Source: Ulva prolifera (lineage: Eukaryota > Chlorophyta > Ulvophyceae > Ulvales > Ulvaceae). From it: a DNA stretch of 64,000 bases. The translations under genes were made by a program, and so were the position numbers. The notes under the pieces were generated by a model that saw only the letters and a program-made list of their open reading frames with translations, searched no databases and was not told the DNA's origin. The stretch covers positions 10,217,943 to 10,281,942 of the forward strand of contig CM041199.1 of NCBI GenBank assembly GCA_023078555.1. The letters are read 5' to 3'. Shown here piece after piece: positions 1-9,745 of the stretch (positions within the stretch are counted from its first letter, which is position 1; each line of letters opens with the position of its first letter).

Positions 1-105
1 CAAGATGTTGGAGGGTATGGGATGTCCATCATTCATTGCGTATTTTCTGCAGACACCATGGAGTGGTGTGGTGCAAAAATGCACATTTTCCACCAACCCA
101 TGTGA

Positions 106-272
106 ATGGACTTGGTTGTAGCCACGCAACCCCCCGCGCAGCAAAAGGTACGTCCCCATGAACATTCAAAGATGTTGGGGGGTATGGGATGTCCATCATC
201 CATTGCGTATTTTCTGCAGACACCATGGAGTGGTGTGGTGCAAAAATGCACACTTTCCACCAACCCATGTGA
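106..272 (+). repeat. Class A subtype with ACGTCCCCATG and CAAAGATG
   Basis: This subtype reads ACGTCCCCATGAACATTCAAAGATG in two parts: the centre ACGTCCCCATG, then a one-base change giving ATTCAAAG instead of ATTCCAAG. It also has CATCATCCATTGCG and GTGCAAAAATGCAC, the latter a 14-base dyad (GTGCA, four A, TGCAC). It commonly follows the CCCACGCACC subtype, as at 2452, 5282, 7278, 9275, 11436 and 14764. The constant order is what makes the higher-order structure visible in domain I. Confidence 0.85.
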
Positions 273-772
273 ATGGACTTGGTTGTAGCCACGCAACCCC
301 CCGCGCATCAAAAGGTACGTCGCCATGAACATTCCAAGACGTTGGGGGGTATGGGATGATTATCATTCATTGCGTATTTTCTGCAGACACCATGGAGTGG
401 TGTGGTGCAAAAGAGCACACTTTCCACCAACCCATGTGAATGGACTTGGTTGTAGCCACGCAATCCCCCGCGCATCAAAAGGTACGTCGCCATGAATATT
501 CCAAGATGTTGGGGGGTATGGGATGATTATCGTTCATTGCATATTTGCTGCTGACTCCCAGGAGTGGCGTGGGGCAAAAGTGCACACTTTTCACCAACCA
601 TGTGAATGGACTTGGTTGTAGCCACGCAACCCCCCGCGCAGCAAAAGGTACGTCGCCATCAACATTCCAAGATTTTGGGGGGTATGGGATGTCCATCATT
701 CATTGCGTATTTTCTGCAGACACCATGGCGTGGTGTGGTGCAAAAGTTCACACTTTCCACCAACCCATGTGA

Positions 773-954
773 ATGGACTTGGTTGTAGCCACGCATTGGC
801 TATAGACAAGCATACCCCCGCGCACCATAGGGAAGTTGCCAGAAACATCCTTTGATTCTGAAAGATCTAGGACGTCAAGTATGCATTGCACAGTTGTTGC
901 TAACTCCCAGGAGTGGCGTGGAACAAAAGTGCACACTTTTCACCAACCATGTGA
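773..954 (+). repeat. Class C monomer, extended form (+17 bases, 182 bp)
   Basis: This copy equals short class C with TTGTAGCCACGCATTGG placed between ACTTGG and CTATAGAC. The first 13 of those bases are the class A left end, and the last four repeat TTGG, so the join looks like a class A start spliced to class C at a 4-base TTGG match. Extended starts: 773, 17927, 18441, 20453, 20967, 22979, 27483, 33319, 35996, 39007, 42184, 44030, 46377, 46726, 48575, 49092, 49774, 50290, 50806, 51986, 53833, 54349, 54865, 58877, 59393, 59909, 60425, 62605, 63121 and 63637. Lengths are 181-183 because of single-C differences. Confidence 0.88.
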
Positions 955-1121
955 ATGGACTTGGTTGTAGCCACGCAACCCCCCGCGCAGCAAAAGGTAC
1001 GTCGCCATCAACATTCCAAGATTTTGGGGGGTATGGGATGTCTATCATTCATTGCGTATTTTCTGCAGACACCATGGCGTGGTGTGGTGCAAAAGTGCAC
1101 ACTTTCCACCAACCCATGTGA
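955..1121 (+). repeat. Class A monomer, reference copy (167 bp)
   Basis: This is the commonest class. In order it holds ATGGACTTGG, a C6 run (979-984), GGTACGTCGCC, a G6 run (1026-1031), TTCATTGCGTATT, a PstI site CTGCAG, an NcoI site CCATGG, and AAAGTGCACACTTT with the ApaLI-type core GTGCAC. It ends CCACCAACCCATGTGA. The G+C content is 85 of 167. It contains seven CpG dinucleotides. The subtypes differ mainly in the middle (ACGTCGCCATC, ACATCGCGATC, ACGTCCCCATG, ACGTTGCCATC) and in GGCGTGG against GGAGTGG. Confidence 0.95.
978..1032. other. C6/G6 inverted pair in class A and B (example copy)
   Basis: ACCCCCC (978-984) can pair with GGGGGGT (1026-1032) across a 41-base loop. The pair is present in most class A and B monomers and lost in class C and in the CCCACGCACC subtype. 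The two runs are the most conserved G/C-rich tracts of the monomer. Stem formation is inference. Confidence 0.5.
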
Positions 1122-1288
1122 ATGGACTTGGTTGTAGCCACGCAACCCCCCGCGCAGCAAAAGGTACATCGCGATCAACATTCCAAGATGTTGGGGGGTA
1201 TGGGATGTCCATCATTCATTGCGTATTTTCTGCAGACACCATGGCGTGGTGTGGTGCAAAAGTGCACATTTTCCACCAACCCATGTGA
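1122..1288 (+). repeat. Class A subtype with ACATCGCGATC (NruI site)
   Basis: The monomer matches class A except for ACATCGCGATC in the centre, which creates TCGCGA, and GTGCACATTTTCC near the end. A further derivative in domains I and II carries GTCTGCAG. In domain VI the same subtype is the third monomer of the 516 bp trimer, sometimes as CGCGCTC. It nearly always precedes either the CCCACGCACC subtype or an extended class C monomer. Confidence 0.85.
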
Positions 1289-1454
1289 ATGGACTTGGTT
1301 GTACCCACGCACCCCCTGCGCATCAAAAGGTACGTCGCCATCAACATTCCAAGATGTTGGAGGGTATGGGATGTCCATCATTCATTGCGTATTTTCTGCA
1401 GACACCATGGAGTGGTGTGGTGGAAAAGAGCACACTTTCCACCAACCCATGTGA
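1289..1454 (+). repeat. Class A subtype with CCCACGCACC (166 bp)
   Basis: The left end reads TTGTACCCACGCACCCCCTG in place of TTGTAGCCACGCAACCCCCC, one base shorter. The centre has GATGTTGGAGGGTATG, so the G6 run is broken by an A. With the C run also altered, this subtype loses the C6/G6 pairing seen in other class A copies. It recurs throughout, for example at 2286, 3286, 4119, 5116, 6612, 7112, 8110, 9109, 11270, 16928, 31656, 38341 and 60941. Confidence 0.85.
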
Positions 1455-1620
1455 ATGGACTTGGTTGTAGCCACGCAACCCCCCGCGCATCAAAAGGTAC
1501 GTCGCCATGAACATTCCAAGATGTTGGGGGGTATGGGATGATTATCGTTCATTGCATATTTGCTGCTGACTCCCAGGAGTGGCGTGGGGCAAAAGTGCAC
1601 ACTTTTCACCAACCATGTGA
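1455..1620 (+). repeat. Class B monomer, reference copy (166 bp)
   Basis: The first half matches class A through the G6 run and TATGGGATG. It then switches to GATTATCGTTCATTGCATAT, followed by TTGCTGCTGACTCCCAGGAG and a C-like tail ending CACTTTTCACCAACCATGTG, with one C fewer than class A. It has neither CTGCAG nor CCATGG. By its recognisable centre I count about 54 class B copies. The A-left and C-right make-up suggests recombination between the other two classes. Subtypes differ at GTGGGGCAAAA, GTTGGGCAAAA and GTGGGCCAAAA. Confidence 0.85.
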
Positions 1621-1785
1621 ATGGACTTGGCTATAGACAAGCATACCCCCGCGCACCATAGGGAAGTTGCCAGAAACATCCTTTGATTCTGAAAGATCTA
1701 GGACGTCAAGTATGCATTGCACAGTTGTTGCTAACTCCCAGGAGTGGCGTGGAACAAAAGTGCACACTTTTCACCAACCATGTGA
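1621..1785 (+). repeat. Class C monomer, short form (165 bp)
   Basis: After ATGGACTTGG this copy reads CTATAGACAAGCATACCCCC and GCGCACCATAGGGAAGTTGC. It then carries a BglII site AGATCT, an AatII site GACGTC and ATGCAT, and ends with CTCCCAGGAGTGGCGTGG and CACTTTTCACCAACCATG. Only the two ends align easily with class A. Short-form starts: 1621, 4451, 5449, 6114, 7445, 8443, 9442, 9941, 10273, 10938, 12436, 13435, 14100, 15764, 16429, 18955, 21481, 24326, 25988, 27151, 28830, 29993, 31157, 32488, 33834, 35165, 36511, 37842, 39522, 41020, 42866, 44545, 47576, 51654, 52834, 55713, 56545, 57209 and 61273. Those at 24326, 25988 and 28830 lack one C. Confidence 0.9.
1734..1771. other. Paired short dyads in class B/C tails (example copy)
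   Basis: ACTCC-CA-GGAGT (1734-1745) and AAAAGTG-CA-CACTTTT (1756-1771) are perfect inverted repeats, each around a central CA, ten bases apart. Class C and most class B copies carry both. Class A has only the second, shortened to AAAGTG-CA-CACTTT. They could form small hairpins or be read by a dimeric protein; no binder is known to me. Confidence 0.6.
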
Positions 1786-2951
1786 ATGGACTTGGTTGTA
1801 GCCACGCAACCCCCCGCGCAGCAAAAGGTACGTCGCCATCAAAATTCCAAGATGTTGGGGGGTATGGGATGTCCATCATTCATTGCGTATTTTCTGCAGA
1901 CACCATGGCGTGGTGTGGTGCAAAAGTGCACACTTTCCACCAACCCATGTGAATGGACTTGGTTGTAGCCACGCAACCCCCCGCGCATGAAAAGGTACGT
2001 CGCCATGAACATTCCAAGATGTTGGGGGGTATGGGATGTCCATCATTCATTGCGTATTTTCTGCAGACACCATGGAGTGGTGTAATGCAAAAGTGCACAC
2101 TTTCCACCAACCATGTGAATGGACTTGGTTGTAGCCACGCAACCCCCCGCGCAGCAAAAGGTACATCGCGATCAACATTCCAAGATGTTGGGGGGTATGG
2201 GATGTCCATCATTCATTGCGTATTGTCTGCAGACACCATGGCGTGGTGTGGTGCAAAAGTGCACATTTTCCACCAACCCATGTGAATGGACTTGGTTGTA
2301 CCCACGCACCCCCTGCGCATCAAAAGGTACGTCGCCGTCAACATTCCAAGATGTTGGAGGGTATGGGATGTCCATCATTCATTGCGTATTTTCTGCAGAC
2401 ACCATGGAGTGGTGTGGTGCAAAAATGCACATTTTCCACCAACCCATGTGAATGGACTTGGTTGTAGCCACGCAACCCCCCGCGCAGCAAAAGGTACGTC
2501 CCCATGAACATTCAAAGATGTTGGGGGGTATGGGATGTCCATCATCCATTGCGTATTTTCTGCAGACACCATGGAGTGGTGTGGTGCAAAAATGCACACT
2601 TTCCACAACCCATGTGAATGGACTTGGTTGTAGCCACGCAACCCCCCGCGCATCAAAAGGTACGTCGCCATGAACATTCCAAGACGTTGGGGGGTATGGG
2701 ATGATTATCATTCATTGCGTATTTTCTGCAGACACCATGGAGTGGTGTGGTGCAAAAATGCACATTTTCCACCAACCCATGTGAATGGACTTGGTTGTAG
2801 CCACGCAACCCCCCGCGCAGCAAAAGGTACATCGCGATCAACATTCCAAGATGTTGGGGGGTATGGGATGTCCATCATTCATTGCGTATTGTCTGCAGAC
2901 ACCATGGCGTGGTGTGGTGCAAAAGTGCACATTTTCCACCAACCCATGTGA

Positions 2952-3285
2952 ATGGACTTGGTTGTAGCCACGCAACCCCCCGCGCAGCAAAAGGTACATC
3001 GCGATCAACATTCCAAGATGTTGGGGGGTATGGGATCCCCATCATTCATTGCGTATTGTCTGCAGACACCATGGCGTGGTGTGGTGCAAAAGTGCACATT
3101 TTCCACCAACCCATGTGAATGGACTTGGTTGTAGCCACGCAACCCCCCGCGCAGCAAAAGGTACATCGCGATCAACATTCCAAGATGTTGGGGGGTATGG
3201 GATCCCCATCATTCATTGCGTATTGTCTGCAGACACCATGGCGTGGTGTGGTGCAAAAGTGCACATTTTCCACCAACCCATGTGA
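2952..3285 (+). repeat. Two adjacent class A monomers carrying a private BamHI site
   Basis: Both monomers have GGGATCCCCATC where others have GGGATGTCCATC, giving GGATCC at 3033-3038 and 3200-3205. The same variant occurs once more, at 5030-5035 in monomer 4949-5115. The flanking subtypes match between the two places with offset 1997 on the left and 1830 on the right. One place therefore has one extra monomer of the same kind, a single-monomer copy-number change. Confidence 0.85.
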
Positions 3286-6200
3286 ATGGACTTGGTTGTA
3301 CCCACGCACCCCCTGCGCATCAAAAGGTACGTCGCCGTCAACATTCCAAGATGTTGGAGGGTATGGGATGTCCATCATTCATTGCGTATTTTCTGCAGAC
3401 ACCATGGAGTGGTGTGGTGCAAAAATGCACATTTTCCACCAACCCATGTGAATGGACTTGGTTGTAGCCACGCAACCCCCCGCGCATCAAAAGGTACGTC
3501 GCCATCAACATTCCAAGATGTTGGAGGGTATGGGATGTCCATCATTCATTGCGTATTTTCTGCAGACACCATGGAGTGGTGTGGTGGAAAAGAGCACACT
3601 TTCCACCAACCCATGTGAATGGACTTGGTTGTAGCCACGCAACCCCCCGCGCATGAAAAGGTACGTCGCCATGAACATTCCAAGATGTTGGGGGGTATGG
3701 GATGTCCATCATTCATTGCGTATTTTCTGCAGACACCATGGAGTGGTGTAATGCAAAAGTGCACACTTTCCACCAACCATGTGAATGGACTTGGTTGTAG
3801 CCACGCAACCCCCCGCGCATGAAAAGGTACGTCGCCATGAACATTCCAAGATGTTGGGGGGTATGGGATGTCTATCATTCATTGCGTATTTTCTGCAGAC
3901 ACCATGGCGTGGTGTGGTGCAAAAGTGCACACTTTCCACCAACCCATGTGAATGGACTTGGTTGTAGCCACGCAACCCCCCGCGCAGCAAAAGGTACATC
4001 GCGATCAACATTCCAAGATGTTGGGGGGTATGGGATGTCCATCATTCATTGCGTATTTTCTGCAGACACCATGGCGTGGTGTGGTGCAAAAGTGCACATT
4101 TTCCACCAACCCATGTGAATGGACTTGGTTGTACCCACGCACCCCCTGCGCATCAAAAGGTACGTCGCCATCAACATTCCAAGATGTTGGAGGGTATGGG
4201 ATGTCCATCATTCATTGCGTATTTTCTGCAGACACCATGGAGTGGTGTGGTGGAAAAGAGCACACTTTCCACCAACCCATGTGAATGGACTTGGTTGTAG
4301 CCACGCAACCCCCCGCGCATCAAAAGGTACGTCGCCATGAACATTCCAAGATGTTGGGGGGTATGGGATGATTATCGTTCATTGCATATTTGCTGCTGAC
4401 TCCCAGGAGTGGCGTGGGGCAAAAGTGCACACTTTTCACCAACCATGTGAATGGACTTGGCTATAGACAAGCATACCCCCGCGCACCATAGGGAAGTTGC
4501 CAGAAACATCCTTTGATTCTGAAAGATCTAGGACGTCAAGTATGCATTGCACAGTTGTTGCTAACTCCCAGGAGTGGCGTGGAACAAAAGTGCACACTTT
4601 TCACCAACCATGTGAATGGACTTGGTTGTAGCCACGCAACCCCCCGCGCAGCAAAAGGTACGTCGCCATCAAAATTCCAAGATTTTGGGGGGTATGGGAT
4701 GTCCATCATTCATTGCGTATTTTCTGCAGACACCATGGAGTGGTGTGGTGCAAAAGTGCACACTTTTCACCAACCATGTGAATGGACTTGGTTGTAGCCA
4801 CGCAACCCCCCGCGCAGCAAAAGGTACATCGCGATCAACATTCCAAGATGTTGGGGGGTATGGGATGTCCATCATTCATTGCGTATTGTCTGCAGACACC
4901 ATGGCGTGGTGTGGTGCAAAAGTGCACATTTTCCACCAACCCATGTGAATGGACTTGGTTGTAGCCACGCAACCCCCCGCGCAGCAAAAGGTACATCGCG
5001 ATCAACATTCCAAGATGTTGGGGGGTATGGGATCCCCATCATTCATTGCGTATTGTCTGCAGACACCATGGCGTGGTGTGGTGCAAAAGTGCACATTTTC
5101 CACCAACCCATGTGAATGGACTTGGTTGTACCCACGCACCCCCTGCGCATCAAAAGGTACGTCGCCGTCAACATTCCAAGATGTTGGAGGGTATGGGATG
5201 TCCATCATTCATTGCGTATTTTCTGCAGACACCATGGAGTGGTGTGGTGCAAAAATGCACATTTTCCACCAACCCATGTGAATGGACTTGGTTGTAGCCA
5301 CGCAACCCCCCGCGCAGCAAAGGGTACGTCCCCATGAACATTCAAAGATGTTGGGGGGTATGGGATGTCCAGCATCCATTGCGTATTTTCTGCAGACACC
5401 ATGGAGTGGTGTGGTGCAAAAATGCACACTTTCCACCAACCCATGTGAATGGACTTGGCTATAGACAAGCATACCCCCGCGCACCATAGGGAAGTTGCCA
5501 GAAACATCCTTTGATTCTGAAAGATCTAGGACGTCAAGTATGCATTGCACAGTTGTTGCTAACTCCCAGGAGTGGCGTGGAACAAAAGTGCACACTTTTC
5601 ACCAACCATGTGAATGGACTTGGTTGTAGCCACGCAACCCCCCGCGCAGCAAAAGGTACGTCGCCATCAACATTCCAAGATTTTGGGGGGTATGGGATGT
5701 CCATCATTCATTGCGTATTTTCTGCAGACACCATGGAGTGGTGTGGTGCAAAAATGCACACTTTCCACCAACCCATGTGAATGGACTTGGTTGTAGCCAC
5801 GCAACCCCCCGCGCATCAAAAGGTACGTCGCCATGAACATTCCAAGACGTTGGGGGGTATGGGATGATTATCATTCATTGCGTATTTTCTGCAGACACCA
5901 TGGAGTGGTGTGGTGCAAAAGAGCACACTTTCCACCAACCCATGTGAATGGACTTGGTTGTAGCCACGCAACCCCCCGCGCATGAAAAGGTACGTCGCCA
6001 TGAACATTCCAAGATGTTGGGGGGTATGGGATGATTATCGTTCATTGCATATTTGCTGCTGACTCCCAGGAGTGGCGTTGGGCAAAAGTGCACACTTTTC
6101 ACCAACCATGTGAATGGACTTGGCTATAGACAAGCATACCCCCGCGCACCATAGGGAAGTTGCCAGAAACATCCTTTGATTCTGAAAGATCTAGGACGTC

Positions 6201-7984
6201 AAGTATGCATTGCACAGTTGTTGCTAACTCCCAGGAGTGGCGTGGAACATAAGTGCACACTTTTCACCAACCATGTGAATGGACTTGGTTGTAGCCACGC
6301 AACCCCCCGCGCAGCAAAAGGTACATCGCGATCAACATTCCAAGATTTTGGGGGGTATGGGATGTCCATCATTCATTGCGTATTTTCTGCAGACACCATG
6401 GCGTGGTGTGGTGCAAAAGTGCACACTTTTCACCAACCATGTGAATGGACTTGGTTGTAGCCACGCAACCCCCCGCGCAGCAAAAGGTACATCGCGATCA
6501 ACATTCCAAGATGTTGGGGGGTATGGGATGTCCATCATTCATTGCGTATTGTCTGCAGACACCATGGCGTGGTGTGGTGCAAAAGTGCACATTTTCCACC
6601 AACCCATGTGAATGGACTTGGTTGTACCCACGCACCCCCTGCGCATCAAAAGGTACGTCGCCGTCAACATTCCAAGATGTTGGAGGGTATGGGATGTCCA
6701 TCATTCATTGCGTATTTTCTGCAGACACCATGGAGTGGTGTGGTGCAAAAATGCACATTTTCCACCAACCCATGTGAATGGACTTGGTTGTAGCCATGCA
6801 ACCCCCCGCGCATCAAAAGGTACGTCGCCATGAACATTCCAAGACGTTGGGGGGTATGGAATGATTATCATTCATTGCGTATTTTCTGCAGACACCATGG
6901 AGTGGTGTGGTGCAAAAGTGCACACTTTCCACCAACCCATGTGAATGGACTTGGTTGTAGCCACGCAACCCCCCGCGCAGCAAAAGGTACATCGCGATCA
7001 ACATTCCAAGATGTTGGGGGGTATGGGATGTCCATCATTCATTGCGTATTGTCTGCAGACACCATGGCGTGGTGTGGTGCAAAAGTGCACATTTTCCACC
7101 AACCCATGTGAATGGACTTGGTTGTACCCACGCACCCCCTGCGCATCAAAAGGTACGTCGCCGTCAACATTCCAAGATGTTGGAGGGTATGGGATGTCCA
7201 TCATTCATTGCGTATTTTCTGCAGACACCATGGAGTGGTGTGGTGCAAAAATGCACATTTTCCACCAACCCATGTGAATGGACTTGGTTGTAGCCACGCA
7301 ACCCCCCGCGCAGCAAAAGGTACGTCCCCATGAACATTCAAAGATGTTGGGGGGTATGGGATGTCCATCATCCATTGCGTATTTTCTGCAGACACCATGG
7401 AGTGGTGTGGTGCAAAAATGCACACTTTCCACCAACCCATGTGAATGGACTTGGCTATAGACAAGCATACCCCCGCGCACCATAGGGAAGTTGCCAGAAA
7501 CATCCTTTGATTCTGAAAGATCTAGGACGTCAAGTATGCATTGCACAGTTGTTGCTAACTCCCAGGAGTGGCGTGGAACAAAAGTGCACACTTTTCACCA
7601 ACCATGTGAATGGACTTGGTTGTAGCCACGCAACCCCCCGCGCAGCAAAAGGTACGTCGCCATCAACATTCCAAGATTTTTGGGGGTATGGGATGTCCAT
7701 CATTCATTGCGTATTTTCTGCAGACACCATGGCGTGGTGTGGTGCAAAAGTGCACACTTTTCACCAACCATGTGAATGGACTTGGTTGTAGCCACGCAAC
7801 CCCCCGCGCAGCAAAAGGTACATCGCGATCAACATTCCAAGATGTTGGGGGGTATGGGATGTCCATCATTCATTGCGTATTGTCTGCAGACACCATGGCG
7901 TGGTGTGGTGCAAAAGTGCACATTTTCCACCAACCCATGTGAATGGACTTGGTTGTAGCCACGCAACCCCCCGCGCAGCAAAAG

Positions 7985-9745
7985 GTACATCGCGATCAAC
8001 ATTCCAAGATGTTGGGGGGTATGGGATGTCCATCATTCATTGCGTATTGTCTGCAGACACCATGGCGTGGTGTGGTGCAAAAGTGCACATTTTCCACCAA
8101 CCCATGTGAATGGACTTGGTTGTACCCACGCACCCCCTGCGCATCAAAAGGTACGTCGCCGTCAACATTCCAAGATGTTGGAGGGTATGGGATGTCCATC
8201 ATTCATTGCGTATTTTCTGCAGACACCATGGAGTGGTGTGGTGCAAAAATGCACATTTTCCACCAACCCATGTGAATGGACTTGGTTGTAGCCACGCAAC
8301 CCCCCGCGCAGCAAAGGGTACGTCCCCATGAACATTCAAAGATGTTGGGGGGTATGGGATGTCCAGCATCCATTGCGTATTTTCTGCAGACACCATGGAG
8401 TGGTGTGGTGCAAAAATGCACACTTTCCACCAACCCATGTGAATGGACTTGGCTATAGACAAGCATACCCCCGCGCACCATAGGGAAGTTGCCAGAAACA
8501 TCCTTTGATTCTGAAAGATCTAGGACGTCAAGTATGCATTGCACAGTTGTTGCTAACTCCCAGGAGTGGCGTGGAACAAAAGTGCACACTTTTCACCAAC
8601 CATGTGAATGGACTTGGTTGTAGCCACGCAACCCCCCGCGCAGCAAAAGGTACGTCGCCATCAACATTCCAAGATTTTGGGGGGTATGGGATGTCCATCA
8701 TTCATTGCGTATTTTCTGCAGACACCATGGAGTGGTGTGGTGCAAAAATGCACACTTTCCACCAACCCATGTGAATGGACTTGGTTGTAGCCACGCAACC
8801 CCCCGCGCATCAAAAGGTACGTCGCCATGAACATTCCAAGACGTTGGGGGGTATGGAATGATTATCATTCATTGCGTATTTTCTGCAGACACCATGGAGT
8901 GGTGTGGTGCAAAAGTGCACACTTTCCACCAACCCATGTGAATGGACTTGGTTGTAGCCACGCAACCCCCCGCGCAGCAAAAGGTACATCGCGATCAACA
9001 TTCCAAGATGTTGGGGGGTATGGGATGTCCATCATTCATTGCGTATTGTCTGCAGACACCATGGCGTGGTGTGGTGCAAAAGTGCACATTTTCCACCAAC
9101 CCATGTGAATGGACTTGGTTGTACCCACGCACCCCCTGCGCATCAAAAGGTACGTCGCCGTCAACATTCCAAGATGTTGGAGGGTATGGGATGTCCATCA
9201 TTCATTGCGTATTTTCTGCAGACACCATGGAGTGGTGTGGTGCAAAAATGCACATTTTCCACCAACCCATGTGAATGGACTTGGTTGTAGCCACGCAACC
9301 CCCCGCGCAGCAAAAGGTACGTCCCCATGAACATTCAAAGATGTTGGGGGGTATGGGATGTCCATCATCCATTGCGTATTTTCTGCAGACACCATGGAGT
9401 GGTGTGGTGCAAAAATGCACACTTTCCACCAACCCATGTGAATGGACTTGGCTATAGACAAGCATACCCCCGCGCACCATAGGGAAGTTGCCAGAAACAT
9501 CCTTTGATTCTGAAAGATCTAGGACGTCAAGTATGCATTGCACAGTTGTTGCTAACTCCCAGGAGTGGCGTGGAACAAAAGTGCACACTTTTCACCAACC
9601 ATGTGAATGGACTTGGTTGTAGCCACGCAACCCCCCGCGCAGCAAAAGGTACGTCGCCATCAACATTCCAAGATTTTGGGGGGTATGGGATGTCCATCAT
9701 TCATTGCGTATTTTCTGCAGACACCATGGAGTGGTGTGGTGCAAA
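7985..9745. repeat. Segmental duplicate, copy 1 (offset 3993 to about 11978-13738)
   Basis: Subtype order and rare variants match 11978-13738, including the AAAGGGTACGTCCCC and GTCCAGCATCC changes near 8315-8366 and GTATGGAATG near 8850. The segment contains one complete 999 bp six-monomer unit beginning with class C at 8443. At the right end the copies part at CACATTTT against CACACTTT. Confidence 0.75.

Larger units (their letters stand above)
1..1302. repeat. 1.3 kb block, copy 1 of 3 (repeated at 53061 and 61833)
   Basis: The order of monomer subtypes and nearly every base match 53061-54362 (offset 53060) and 61833-63134 (offset 61832). The copies share a rare A-to-T-flanked variant GAATATTCC in the class B monomer near 497 and the 17-base-extended class C at 773. 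Homology stops at 1303, where this copy has the CCCACGCACC subtype and the others continue into an extended class C monomer. Small private differences exist, for example TTCACAC near 747. The recurrence across more than 50 kb implies recent transfer of a multi-monomer segment. Confidence 0.85.

Noticed and set aside
1026-1046. G-quadruplex in the G6 run
   Set aside because: Only one long G run and one GGG (GGGGGGTATGGG) occur together; four G3 tracts are not available within a short span.
1621-1785. Class C as an inserted mobile element (CTATAGAC...)
   Set aside because: It keeps the monomer length and both conserved ends and replaces rather than interrupts a monomer. There are no terminal inverted repeats or target-site duplications. 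The 17-base extension is explained by a TTGG join.
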